Source: Parapedobacter sp. SGR-10 (GTDB lineage Bacteria > Bacteroidota > Bacteroidia > Sphingobacteriales > Sphingobacteriaceae). Taken from it: 64,000 nt of DNA. The DNA lies in contig NZ_JAAJTJ010000003.1 of NCBI RefSeq assembly GCF_011030405.1, positions 124,001-188,000 on the forward strand, written 5' to 3'. This document shows positions 31,776 to 40,052 of this stretch, one piece after another; position 1 is the stretch's first letter; every line of letters starts with the position of its first letter. The notes under the pieces are model-generated. The model ran no database searches. It saw only the letters and a list, made by a program, of their open reading frames with translations, and was not told the DNA's origin. The translations under genes were made by a program, and so were the position numbers.

Positions 31776-33665
31776 ATGAGCACAGAAAAAGGTACAATTT
31801 CGATCCACACCGAGAACATCTTTCCGGTCATCAAAAAATTCCTTTATTCGGATAATGAAATTTTCTTGAGGGAGCTGGTCTCCAATGCCGTAGACGCTTC
31901 CCAAAAGATCAAACGTCTTTCTTCTTTGGGCCAATACAACGGCGAGGTAGGAGACCTAACGGTTGATGTAAAGTTTGACGAAGAAGCCAAGACCATCACC
32001 ATTTCGGACAATGGTATAGGGATGACGGCCGAGGAGATCAAGAAGTATATCAATCAGATCGCTTTCTCGGGTGCGACGGAGTTTGTAGAAAAATTTAAAG
32101 AGGCCAAAGATGCGAACGAAATCATCGGCCGTTTCGGGTTAGGCTTTTATTCGGCATTTATGGTCGCCGATAAGGTGGAGATCGAGTCTCTTTCCTATCA
32201 GGATGGTGCCACTCCTGCGCACTGGACCTGTGATGGCAGTACTTCGTATGAGATATCCGAAGGATCACGAACTACACGAGGCACAGATATCATCCTGCAT
32301 ATCAATGCCGATTCTACCGAGTTCCTGAACAAGGCCAGGCTACAGGATATATTGCACAAATATGCTCAATTCCTACCTGTACCTATTCGCTTTGGTACCA
32401 AGACTACTTCTGAGCCTGATGGCGAAGACGAGGAGGGCAAACCAAAATATAAGTCTGTAGAAGTTGACAATATCATCAACAATATGAGTCCTGCATGGAC
32501 AAAGGCACCTTCAGAACTGAAAGACGAGGATTATCTGGCCTTCTATCGGGAGCTGTACCCTTATGCGATGGACGAACCCCTGTTTTGGATACATCTGAAT
32601 GTAGACTATCCGTTCAATCTGACGGGTATCCTTTATTTTCCCAAGATCAAGAACGAACTGGAAATTCAACGCAACAAGATCAAGCTTTATTCCCGCCAAG
32701 TATTCATTACCGATGAGGTCAAAGATATTGTGCCGGAATTTTTGATGCTATTGCATGGTGTGATCGATTCGCCGGATATTCCATTGAACGTTTCCCGTTC
32801 TTTTCTACAGGCGGATAGCAATGTCAAGAAGATCAACAGTTATATCACGAAGAAAGTCGCTGACAAGTTGCAGGAAATCTTCAAATCAGATCGTAAAGGT
32901 TTTGAAGAGAAGTGGAACGATATCGGTCTATTTATCAAATACGGTATGCTGAGTGATGAGAAATTTGCCGAGAAAGCCAACGAGTTCTGCCTGGTCAAAA
33001 ATACGGAAAACGAAAGTTATACCCTCAAGGAGTATTATGAGAAAGTAAAGGATATCCAAGTGGACAAGGATGGCAATATCGTATATCTGTACAGCAGTGA
33101 TCCAGCCCAGCAGGATGGATATATCGCGGCAGCGAAAGGCAAGGGATACGATGTTTTGATATTGGACGGGCCTTTGGATAGCCACTTTACAGGCTATCTC
33201 GAACAAAAAGGAGGAGAGAAGGTACAATTGAAACGTGTGGACTCGGACGTGATCGACAAGCTGATCCAAAAGGATGAAAAAATAGAACTGACCTTGACCG
33301 AGGAAGAAAGCAAAAAGGTCAGCGAACTTTTCCAAAAAGCGATCGATCGTACAGATATGAATGTGCAGATAGAGGCCTTGCATGAAGATGAATTGCCGGT
33401 ATCGGTGACTTTGGACGAATTTATGCGTCGGATGAAAGATATGGCCAAAACAGGTGGCGGTATGGGCTTCTACGGTACATTGCCGGACAATTACAAAGTG
33501 AGTGTCAACGGAAATCATCCTTTGGTCAAACGTATATTGGCTAGTGAGAATGGGGAAGGGGAGAAGCTGGCCAAGCAGGCTTTCGACTTGGCACTTCTAT
33601 CTAGGGGGCTATTGACAGGGTCTGATCTGACTTCCTTTATCAAGCGGAGTGTGGAGATGATTTAA
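31776..33665 (+). CDS. htpG: Molecular chaperone HtpG (Hsp90)
   Basis: Hsp90 of 629 residues. The N-terminal GHKL ATPase shows FLRELVSNAVDASQKI, ISDNGIGMTAEEI and GRFGLGFYSAFMVADKVEI. The middle domain has DEPLFWIHLNVDYPFNLTGILYFPK and LNVSRSFLQ with the catalytic-loop Arg. The C-terminal dimer domain contains the FMRRMKDMAKTGGGMGFYGTLP segment. Domain order and length are normal for bacterial HtpG with a short acidic linker (EPDGEDEEGKPK). Single-gene unit with a very strong terminator. Confidence 0.98.
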   Translation: MSTEKGTISIHTENIFPVIKKFLYSDNEIFLRELVSNAVDASQKIKRLSSLGQYNGEVGDLTVDVKFDEEAKTITISDNGIGMTAEEIKKYINQIAFSGATEFVEKFKEAKDANEIIGRFGLGFYSAFMVADKVEIESLSYQDGATPAHWTCDGSTSYEISEGSRTTRGTDIILHINADSTEFLNKARLQDILHKYAQFLPVPIRFGTKTTSEPDGEDEEGKPKYKSVEVDNIINNMSPAWTKAPSELKDEDYLAFYRELYPYAMDEPLFWIHLNVDYPFNLTGILYFPKIKNELEIQRNKIKLYSRQVFITDEVKDIVPEFLMLLHGVIDSPDIPLNVSRSFLQADSNVKKINSYITKKVADKLQEIFKSDRKGFEEKWNDIGLFIKYGMLSDEKFAEKANEFCLVKNTENESYTLKEYYEKVKDIQVDKDGNIVYLYSSDPAQQDGYIAAAKGKGYDVLILDGPLDSHFTGYLEQKGGEKVQLKRVDSDVIDKLIQKDEKIELTLTEEESKKVSELFQKAIDRTDMNVQIEALHEDELPVSVTLDEFMRRMKDMAKTGGGMGFYGTLPDNYKVSVNGNHPLVKRILASENGEGEKLAKQAFDLALLSRGLLTGSDLTSFIKRSVEMI

Positions 33666-33668
33666 AGT

Positions 33669-33702
33669 AAAAACACGGGAGTCCAAAACTCCCGTGTTTT
33701 TA
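33669..33702 (+). terminator. Terminator of htpG
   Basis: Perfect 14-base arms (33669-33682 and 33688-33701) around a five-base loop, with T5 at the end. Confidence 0.9.
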
Positions 33703-33755
33703 TGTCGCTATAAATGAACTCCTTTTGTTTTTAACCCTTTTTTTGTTCAAAAATA

Positions 33756-33787
33756 TTTGGAGCTAATGTAGTTTTATACTACTTTTG
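33756..33787 (+). promoter_or_regulatory. Promoter of tRNA-His
   Basis: TTTG at 33756-33759, 20-base spacer, TACTTTTG at 33780-33787: a full match to TTTG-N20-TAnnTTTG, 16 bases before the mature tRNA. Confidence 0.75.
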
Positions 33788-33802
33788 TGTCACAAAATCA
33801 CG

Positions 33803-33877
33803 GTAGGCATAGCTCAGTTGGTTAGAGCACTAGATTGTGGTTCTAGGGGTCGTGGGTTCGAGCCCCATTGCTTACCC
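33803..33877 (+). tRNA. tRNA-His (anticodon GTG)
   Basis: All four arms fold: acceptor GTAGGCA with TGCTTAC, D arm with AGCTCAGTTGGTTAGAGC, anticodon loop TTGTGGT giving GTG, and T arm with the GGTTCGAGC loop. The base before G1 is G, as needed for the G-1 of tRNA-His. The 3' CCA appears incompletely encoded, so it would be added by the CCA enzyme. End may shift by one base. Confidence 0.95.
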
Positions 33878-33880
33878 AAG

Positions 33881-33908
33881 AAGCTTCTCAGAAATGAGAA
33901 GCTTTTTT
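33881..33908 (+). terminator. Terminator of tRNA-His
   Basis: Perfect ten-base arms AAGCTTCTCA/TGAGAAGCTT with a GAAA tetraloop and a run of six T, starting four bases after the tRNA. Confidence 0.92.
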
Positions 33909-33980
33909 GTTTTTAGTGGCTTATTATCAGTGTTTTAAATAGCAATTCAAAGAGTCATGGATATTTAAAAAGAATTTTGG

Positions 33981-34170
33981 TGATTATATATTTGTGTAGC
34001 CAAGTTTTATCGTCATTTCGAACGAAGAGAGACCGCGAAGCAGCTCCGAAGGAAAATCTATGGATAGACTATCGTTCTACTTATCCATAGATTTCTCCTC
34101 GTTCCTCGTCGAAATGACGGTTTAATTAATAGGGGTTTATGTCGTTTGGTTAGATAAGTATACAATTACC
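33981..34170. repeat. Family A dispersed hairpin repeat, copy 2, with extended flanks
   Basis: The core hairpin is 34011-34119 (CGTCATTTCGAACGAAGAGAG... to CCATAGATTTCTCC...GAAATGACG) and has an extra insert in its left arm. The bases outside the hairpin on both sides also match copy 3 (AAGTTTTAT before, GGTTTAATTAATAGGG and TACAATTACC after). It lies in the convergent gap between tRNA-His and the reductase gene. Confidence 0.85.
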
Positions 34171-34252
34171 ATAATTTGTAACTCCTGTTGATTTTGTGAT
34201 GGCGGTTTTCGGGTCTTTTGACAAGAACGATCTACCTCCGCCGTTTTCTTGC

Positions 34253-34786
34253 TTATTTCTTTCGTCTGTAATGCAATTGTGCTAATCCTGTGTCAAAAGT
34301 TTTTGCGCTTATCAGTTCAAGTAATTGTTCGGGTCTGTGATCTTTGAAAAGACGAGTTCCGCTGCCAACCAATACGGGAATAATCGAAATAATAAATTCG
34401 TCAATCAAGTCGTTTTTCAAAAGCTCGTTTATTACCTCTGCGCCACCGTCACAATAAATATTCTTTCCGGTTCCTTTTTTGAGCTGTTGCACGAGGTCGT
34501 GTAGGTCTCCTGTATAGAAGGTGGTTCTACCTACATTTGGTCTTTCGTTTCTCGTGATGACATATACATCCCGTTCCCCATTGTCATAATGGGACGTACC
34601 AATTTCTTTAAGTACCCAATCGTAAGTTTTTCTGCCGAGAATTATGGTATCAATGTTTGCCGTAAATTCCGCATAGCCGTAATCTTCGCCTTCTTTCTCT
34701 ACCAATTCCAAGAAACTAAGGTCATCGTTCGGCTTTGCTATGTAGCCGTCCAGGCTCATGGCTATGAAGAGTGATAATGTTCGCAT
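34253..34786 (-). CDS. Dihydrofolate reductase-like protein (RibD C-terminal domain family)
   Basis: NAD(P)H-dependent reductase-fold protein of 177 residues. It begins MRTLSLFIAMSLDGYIAKPNDDLSFLE, with the SxDGYIA motif of the RibD_C/YyaP/YwjB family, then IDTIILGRKTYDWVL, VYVITRN, NIYCDGGAEVINELLKNDLIDEFIISIIPVLVGSGTRLF. The substrate is unknown; the family is related to DHFR by fold but is usually not the essential folate enzyme. It lies 17 bases downstream of the DUF2200 gene on the same strand and may share its transcript. Confidence 0.92.
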   Translation of the reverse strand: MRTLSLFIAMSLDGYIAKPNDDLSFLELVEKEGEDYGYAEFTANIDTIILGRKTYDWVLKEIGTSHYDNGERDVYVITRNERPNVGRTTFYTGDLHDLVQQLKKGTGKNIYCDGGAEVINELLKNDLIDEFIISIIPVLVGSGTRLFKDHRPEQLLELISAKTFDTGLAQLHYRRKK

Positions 34787-34803
34787 GGTGCTCTGTGTAT
34801 TAC

Positions 34804-35163
34804 TTATTTTCTTAAAATTTTTTCCATTGTCCTGCCTTTCGCCAATTCATCGATCAGTTTGTCTAGATAGCGGACTTTTTTCATGACCGGATCTTCTATT
34901 TCTTCTATACGGTAACCACAGATCACGCCTGTGATTTTTGAAACATTCGGATTCAGTTGCGGAGCCTGTGCAAAGAATGTTTCTATGTTGGTTTTGTCGT
35001 CAAGGATCTTTTGCAGATCCTTTTCATTGTATCCTGTCAGCCAGCATATGATTTCATCTACCTCGGCTTTGGTGCGTCCTTTTTTCTCTGCTTTTGCGAT
35101 ATAATGCGGATAGACGCCTGCAAAAGACATTTTGTATACACGTTCGATATTTTTATTGTTCAT
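34804..35163 (-). CDS. DUF2200 domain protein
   Basis: Protein of 119 residues beginning [45 protein letters not shown], the standard start of DUF2200 proteins, and continuing [48 protein letters not shown]. The function of the family is unknown; it is cytoplasmic and widely shared by transfer. It is the first gene of a two-gene unit with the RibD_C-type reductase. Confidence 0.9.
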   Translation of the reverse strand: MNNKNIERVYKMSFAGVYPHYIAKAEKKGRTKAEVDEIICWLTGYNEKDLQKILDDKTNIETFFAQAPQLNPNVSKITGVICGYRIEEIEDPVMKKVRYLDKLIDELAKGRTMEKILRK

Positions 35164-35292
35164 TTTGCCTGTGCTTAATTCTCAAATTTAGGCTTTTTAC
35201 TTTTTAAGATCAATAGATATCCCAAAGCTACAACCTCGATGCGACATTGAACACTTTAGGTTGTTCTATTAAGTAACTTTCGGACGATAGCT

Positions 35293-35379
35293 ATGGATCG
35301 CAAGACGATTACCAAAAATATTATATGGATTTTAGACATGCTCTTAATATCTTTGATAATTGCTTTTACAAAGAGATAA
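35293..35379 (+). CDS. Possible 28-residue hydrophobic peptide
   Basis: The frame MDRKTITKNIIWILDMLLISL continues IIAFTKR to a TAA stop. It is a basic-flanked single membrane helix, the look of a small membrane peptide or type I toxin. A TAACTTTC sequence 25 bases upstream is one base off the -7 box. It ends 18 bases before the DUF2721 gene. It is the only candidate in the 35164-35397 gap, and chance is a real alternative. Confidence 0.3.
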   Translation: MDRKTITKNIIWILDMLLISLIIAFTKR

Positions 35380-35397
35380 CATATTACTGTCAAGCTC

Positions 35398-35865
35398 ATG
35401 ATCACGTACAACACCGCCGCTCTGCTCTTCCCGGCCATCAGTTTAATTATGCTGGCCTATACGAATCGATTTCTGGCTCTGGCTGCTTTGGTCCGGAATC
35501 TACATGCCAAATATCTCGAACACCATAAAGGTGGGGTCATAAAAGGCCAGATAAGTAATCTACGTTATAGGCTTAAACTGCTGCGGCATATGCAGGGTAT
35601 GGGTGTGTTGAGCTTTATAGCCTGCATCCTGTGTATGTATGGTATTTATCTGGAGAATATGCTGATCGCCGAGATTTCCTTTGCATTAAGCCTTTTGTTC
35701 TTTACCACATCGTTAGTCATCTCTTTTGTAGAAATTCAGTTGAGCAACAAAGCGTTAGAGCTTGAGCTGAGTGATATGGAAGAACATCCCGACCCTTCGT
35801 TGGTGCAGTATATAAAGAAAAAAATTGATCCTCGAAAGAAACCCGTTGATAACCAAGAAAAGTAA
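35398..35865 (+). CDS. DUF2721 integral membrane protein
   Basis: Membrane protein of 155 residues with three predicted helices: AALLFPAISLIMLAYTNRFLALAALVRNL at the start, then MGVLSFIACILCMYGIYLENMLIAEISFALSLLFFTTSLVISFVEIQLS. The pattern of an N-terminal helix, the basic loop (KGQISNLRYRLKLLRHMQ) and a two-helix C-terminal hairpin with a soluble tail is that of DUF2721. Function unknown. Confidence 0.88.
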   Translation: MITYNTAALLFPAISLIMLAYTNRFLALAALVRNLHAKYLEHHKGGVIKGQISNLRYRLKLLRHMQGMGVLSFIACILCMYGIYLENMLIAEISFALSLLFFTTSLVISFVEIQLSNKALELELSDMEEHPDPSLVQYIKKKIDPRKKPVDNQEK

Positions 35866-35987
35866 GCTATTCGTTTAGCGCAGAGATTGTCCAACAGATA
35901 GGAGGGATCATACTTTTTAAAACTGTATCAAAGTATTGTTACAGGGAAGTAGATAAGATTTTGGACTGCATCTACTATTTTTAGCGG

Positions 35988-36662
35988 ATGAGAGTATTTT
36001 TCGCCACCTTCATCGGTATTTTTATTACATCAGTATCTTTTGCCCAAAAGGATCCACAGGGTTGGCTGATATATTTCGGCCAGACTAGGATCAAAACAGG
36101 TAAATTTGCAATCCATCATGAACTTCAACTGCGGGATCATCAGTTGATGGGCGATCACAATCAGACTCTTCTTCGTGTCGGACTTCAATATCAGGCCAAA
36201 CCGTATCTATGGACAACGGTGGGCTATGGTTTTATATACAACGAGCAGGCAGGAAGTCCTAATCGGCCTTTTCAGGAAAACAGAATATATCAGGAAGCAC
36301 TTTTTTCGCATAAGGTGTTGCGTGCCGGTATGCGACATCGGTTCCGTCTGGAGGAACGTTTTATAGAAGACAAGGATTTTTCGGGACGTTTTCGCTATTG
36401 CTTATTTGTGGATATTCCATTTACATCGCATGGATTGGGTGCTAAGGGATGGTATGCAGCCCTGTACGATGAGATTTTCTTAAACCTGTCGGATGATGAG
36501 GGTATGGATTTTTTTGATAGAAACCGTGCTTATCTGGGATTAGGCTATAAAATATCGGATGTTCTGGGCATACAGGCGGGATATATGTACCAAAATGTGG
36601 GATCGGCAAGCGGAACCAACCACGCTGTGCTATCGGTACATCATCAGATCAAATGGAAATAG
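35988..36662 (+). CDS. DUF2490 outer-membrane protein
   Basis: Secreted protein of 224 residues with a signal peptide (MRVFFATFIGIFITSVSFA). The mature protein starts QKDPQGWLIYFGQTRI and shows alternating strands (FAIHHELQLRDHQ, LLRVGLQYQAKPYLWTTVGYGFIYN, AGMRHRFRLEERFIE, FDRNRAYLGLGYKISDVLGIQAGYMYQNV). This is the pattern of a small outer-membrane beta barrel and fits DUF2490. The substrate, if it is a pore, is unknown. Confidence 0.85.
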   Translation: MRVFFATFIGIFITSVSFAQKDPQGWLIYFGQTRIKTGKFAIHHELQLRDHQLMGDHNQTLLRVGLQYQAKPYLWTTVGYGFIYNEQAGSPNRPFQENRIYQEALFSHKVLRAGMRHRFRLEERFIEDKDFSGRFRYCLFVDIPFTSHGLGAKGWYAALYDEIFLNLSDDEGMDFFDRNRAYLGLGYKISDVLGIQAGYMYQNVGSASGTNHAVLSVHHQIKWK

Positions 36663-36684
36663 GGGAGATAGCTTTTTATTCAAT

Positions 36685-36924
36685 TTAATCCTTCGGATTA
36701 GGACGAGGTCTAGGGCCACGTTTATAGATAATCAACCCATTAAGGAAGTTGCGGAGCAACTGATCACCGCAAGGTTTAAAATTAGGGTGGTCTTCCTTAC
36801 GGAATATTGCACCCAGTTCAGTTTTCGTCACCCTGAAATCCACCAGGGCCAATACTTCAATTATATCGTCATCGGTAAATTTTAAAGCTACGCGGAGCTT
36901 TTTCATGATATCATTGTTGCTCAT
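36685..36924 (-). CDS. DUF1456 family protein
   Basis: Protein of 79 residues if started at the ATG 36924 (MSNNDIMKKLRVALKFTDDDIIEVLALV), which matches the usual family start; an upstream in-frame ATG at 36948 would add eight residues. The rest follows the DUF1456 plan: TKTELGAIFRKEDHPNFKPCGDQLLRNFLNGLIIYKRG. Many members have two such domains (about 150 residues), so this is the short, single-domain form. Function unknown. Confidence 0.85.
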   Translation of the reverse strand: MSNNDIMKKLRVALKFTDDDIIEVLALVDFRVTKTELGAIFRKEDHPNFKPCGDQLLRNFLNGLIIYKRGPRPRPNPKD

Positions 36925-36948
36925 GGTATAAAAGTATGAAATATCCAT

Positions 36949-37259
36949 GATTACAAAAACAAATAGGAATGAAAATAATTATGGATTAGATAATCATTTG
37001 TTACTAGCACTTCCCGTCATCAAGAAAAAGGTTGATCTTTACGGTTTTCCATATTGATTAATCCCCATAAAATCGCTATTTTGCGGAGAAAACCATGATT
37101 ATTTAGTGCATGACTCATACCTCTCATGATACATCAGTTAGTTTTAGTGGCCCATTGCCGATGAGTACCTTCGAGATATTGATCGAGTCAAAGCAGAGGT
37201 CTATGTCTTGGAGTAGCAGGTATATGGTCTATTGCACGATGTTTTAAACTTTCTGGATT
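36949..37259. other. Gap without a supported gene, left edge of the decayed accessory patch
   Basis: AT-rich spacer. A 46-codon plus frame at 37109-37249 shows no recognisable protein. The partial inverted repeat GGTTTTC...GAAAACC at about 37040-37095 is short and could be chance. Confidence 0.3.
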
Positions 37260-37595
37260 ATGGAGCAACAAAGTGACATTATTATTTATCAAAGCGACGA
37301 CGGCGTTACCCGTATCCAGACCCGGCTGGAGGGTGAGACGGTATGGCTGACACAGGCACAGATGGCAGAGCTTTTTCAGAAGGGTAGAACGACCATTACG
37401 GAGCACATCAAGCATATTTTTGAAGAAGGAGAATTGGAAGAAGACGTGGTATGTCGGAAATTCCGACATACCACTCAACATGGCGCAATCAGTGAAAAAA
37501 CGCAAGAACGCGAGGTAAAATATTACAACCTCGACGTCATCATCTCCGTAGGCTATCGTGTAAGTAGTCATCAGGGTACCAAGTTCCGCCAATGA
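37260..37595 (+). pseudogene. RhuM-family protein, truncated after about 107 residues
   Basis: The N-terminal domain is that of RhuM/virulence-type DNA-binding proteins often found with type I restriction systems: IIIYQSDDGVTRIQTRLEGETVWLTQAQMAELFQKGRTTITEHIKHIF, then REVKYYNLDVIISVGYRV. The family continues past GTKFR for about 200 more residues, but here the frame reads Q and stops. The sequence beyond belongs to a different decayed gene. The remaining protein keeps the HTH part and could still bind DNA if expressed. Confidence 0.8.
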
Positions 37596-38059
37596 ATATG
37601 CACAGCTCAGGCAATAACGGGCATGCTCAAAAAACTTTGTGCATTGGACTATCTGGAATCCGATAATAACGGTCGCTAGACAATATATAAACTTAAGCAA
37701 ATGGTTGACACCTCTACAAAGGTTGACACCTTTTCGAAACGTTTTGAAAGTAAGTATGATAGGGGGCAGAGTGTGAAGAATATTCAGCTAAGGTTGATAC
37801 CTCAACAAGGGTTGACACCTCCATGTCACAGAAAGTAAATCGTTTATCAAAACCTGATCTCGAGCAAGCGATCATGCGCGCGTGCAAGCATGATTATGTA
37901 AAGATGGATGAGGTTGCGAAGATCATCGGAAAATCTGTAGATTATCTGAAAAATAAAATATTGGCAAAGATGATTTCAGACGGTAAGCTGGAAAAGCGTT
38001 TTCCATATACGCATAACCATCCCGAGCAGGCTATCGCCCTCAAACATTTTGAAATATGA
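37596..38059 (+). pseudogene. C-terminal remains of an AAA_4/RecG-like ATP-binding protein gene
   Basis: Several frames hold pieces of one family. 37622-37700 reads GMLKKLCALDYLESDNNGR, a TAG, then TIYKLKQ, the winged-helix part. Then come Val-Asp-Thr repeats, seen as four copies of GGTTGACACC or near it (37703, 37721, 37792, 37810). From 37823 an open 78-codon frame reads RLSKPDLEQAIMRACKHDYVKMDEVAKIIGKSVDYLKNKIL and ends near NHPEQ. This order is that of divergent AAA_4 proteins (ATP-dependent DNA helicase RecG-like in annotations). The N-terminal two thirds are lost and the rest carries stops and a frame change. Confidence 0.7.
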
Positions 38060-38115
38060 AGGGGCCAGCCGTATCTCTTCACTGATTAGCAATATCTTCA
38101 TACCAACACCGTAAA

Positions 38116-39387
38116 TTATTTATTCATCAAATTTCCAATATTTGGCATTGTCGGTGAAGAATCTTCTTTCAGCAACCCCGTATCAGATCGGCTAAACAAG
38201 GATTGGAGAATAATCTTCCGCTCTTCCTCGTTGAGCGCACCTTTCTCGATCATAGATAGGTATAGATAGGTGAGTTTTTCTCTTTCTTCGGCATCACGCG
38301 CCAAGTGAAAATTACTGAACATAAATTTTAATAACGCTCTTACTACTACGAAAAATATAGATACGAAAATCACAAAAACCAAAGACCAACGAATGGCGGC
38401 GGCGCGATCACCATTGAAAATAGAATTTAACATATCAGCTGGCGTGTGCCATAGTAAGAAATATACACAAACGGCAAAGAGGAGTGAAGTAATAATAATT
38501 CCCCCTAATAGTTGGTCACCTTTTCTTCTTAAATCTGTTGCTCTATCAGCCCAATATTTAATAGGTTCTTCCAGTTTCAATTTATCACGGTAACTGGCCT
38601 GTATATTATCAATATCATCTTTGGCCGTTTTCTTAAAAGATTCAACTTCTCCTTTTTCCGTAATGAACCAATCTATAACTAATTTTTCTTTGGCTATTTT
38701 AAAATCTTCTAATGCCGTTGTATGTTCCTTGAAGTCTTCTTTTAACTTAGCTATATAAGAAGTCAAATCGTTCTCGTATTCAACGGCAAGACTCTCAATT
38801 TTAGATTTTAGTTTGTCCAATGATCTTTTTTCTTTTACCCGGCGGTTAAAGATGTCTGAATTTTCCTTATTTCGAAATTCATAAGCCATAATAGCTCCTT
38901 CTAGAATATATGGCGAATTTATGTTTAGACTGTTACCGATCAAATAATTAAAAGCGGCTCTACTTAGATTCTCATCCTTGGACTGAAGTTTCGTTAAAAA
39001 ATCGATTTCGGGTTCATCAAATGGAAACGGATAAATGTTGGGTTGAATTTTGATAGCAGTTAATATATTCCTACTAAATAAGACATTGATAGTATTCTCT
39101 GACGTAGCGGCATTATTTAATTCTTCCTTTATAAACCTTTGTAAAGCAATCAATATATTTCTAAAATATCTATGGCTCTGATTGACTATATAATCTGGTG
39201 CCTCTGACTTCAGTTTCTCCCAACCGACAAACTGTTCATGAACATACTTATATATGTTGTAAAGACCTTTTAATTCGAATTGGATATTCAAATAGGGATA
39301 AGAAATTGTACAAGCCAAATTGCTTAGTTCCTTTACAAACGGAGAATTTGAAATTATATCTCGTGCTTCATTTAGGGGTAAGGCCAT
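38116..39387 (-). CDS. DUF6161-like membrane protein with coiled coil
   Basis: Protein of 423 residues. The N-terminal half (1-180) is soluble and helical (RYFRNILIALQRFIKEELNNA). Residues about 185-280 form a long coiled coil. Two membrane helices follow at about 295-320 (LLGGIIITSLLFAVCVYFLLW) and 335-360 (WSLVFVIFVSIFFVVVRALLKF). The tail HLARDAEEREKLTYLYLSMIEKG...ILQSLFSRSDTGLLKEDSSPTMP is the part I link to DUF6161. Function unknown. Its place among decayed defence-type genes makes a defence or surface-stress role worth testing but not shown. Confidence 0.7.
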   Translation of the reverse strand: MALPLNEARDIISNSPFVKELSNLACTISYPYLNIQFELKGLYNIYKYVHEQFVGWEKLKSEAPDYIVNQSHRYFRNILIALQRFIKEELNNAATSENTINVLFSRNILTAIKIQPNIYPFPFDEPEIDFLTKLQSKDENLSRAAFNYLIGNSLNINSPYILEGAIMAYEFRNKENSDIFNRRVKEKRSLDKLKSKIESLAVEYENDLTSYIAKLKEDFKEHTTALEDFKIAKEKLVIDWFITEKGEVESFKKTAKDDIDNIQASYRDKLKLEEPIKYWADRATDLRRKGDQLLGGIIITSLLFAVCVYFLLWHTPADMLNSIFNGDRAAAIRWSLVFVIFVSIFFVVVRALLKFMFSNFHLARDAEEREKLTYLYLSMIEKGALNEEERKIILQSLFSRSDTGLLKEDSSPTMPNIGNLMNK

Positions 39388-39649
39388 AATTGATAAAAGT
39401 TACTTCGATAATGGTTTGCTTTATTGGAGGACAACCTATTGATAAAGATACTAAAAAAATATCTCATGTTTTAATCGGAAATACTGAAAATTTATGTGGG
39501 CGGAGAATATCGGTGATTTGTTTGTGTGTCGAAAATGCAGCTTACAGCCTTCAAATAATTGGATATAAGCTTGTCAAAATATAGATTAGCAAATCACATA
39601 AAACAACAGACCTCGCTTAAAAAGGCTTAAACGAGGTCAGATATTTTGA
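39388..39649. other. Gap with one hairpin
   Basis: No supported gene. A seven-base hairpin GACCTCG/CGAGGTC spans 39609-39638 just before the FecR fragment frame opens. It does not follow the end of any visible gene. Confidence 0.5.
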
Positions 39650-40042
39650 AAATTCTCTAAAAATCGGAGTTGTGCAACGGTTCCTACCGGGCAGACAGGT
39701 GTGGTACGTGATACATTGATCGCCGCGCAGGGCATAAATTTCGAATCGGCCATCGTGTGGACCAAGGTGGTGCGCCGCTATGACAACATACCCTTGAGGG
39801 CATTTGTCGAGGAAATGAGCCGATGGGAAGGGTTTACGATCAAGGACTGGCGCTGTATACCGGAGGATAAGGTGGTCACGGCAGCCGTCTGTTATCGTAA
39901 TGACAGGGAGCAGGTATTTGCGGCGATCCGTAATTCGGGTGTACAATTGTGGGTGAAGGAGCAGATGCTCAGTTTCTGTCCGGAGGATACCAAGAAATGG
40001 GGAGGACTGGGAGGAGCATCGGGGCAATTGGCTTACAGATAG
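39650..40042 (+). pseudogene. C-terminal fragment of a FecR-type anti-sigma factor
   Basis: The frame opens after a TGA at 39647 and reads CATVPTGQTGVVRDTL, ESAIVWTKVVRRYDNIPLRAFVEEMSRWEGFTI and VTAAVCYRNDREQVFAAIRNSGVQLWV. This resembles the end of Bacteroidota FecR regulators: the PGQ strand, the AIVW...NIPL linker to the periplasmic secretin/TonB-like domain (DUF4974), and that domain itself. No start codon, cytoplasmic domain or membrane helix precedes it, and no sigma factor gene is adjacent. I treat it as a fragment; expression from GTG 39701 is possible. Confidence 0.55.
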
Positions 40043-40052
40043 TTAGAAGGAG

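Noticed and set aside
33803-34170. tRNA-His as an integration site of a genomic island
   Set aside because: No integrase gene and no repeated tRNA 3' end were found downstream; the neighbouring repeat is a dispersed hairpin element.
37109-37249. 46-codon plus-strand frame before the RhuM fragment
   Set aside because: No similarity recognised, Ser/Met-rich composition and no promoter; not enough to call a gene.
37701-37820. CRISPR-like short repeats
   Set aside because: Only four 10-base copies at irregular spacing, explained as codons of a linker in a relic gene.
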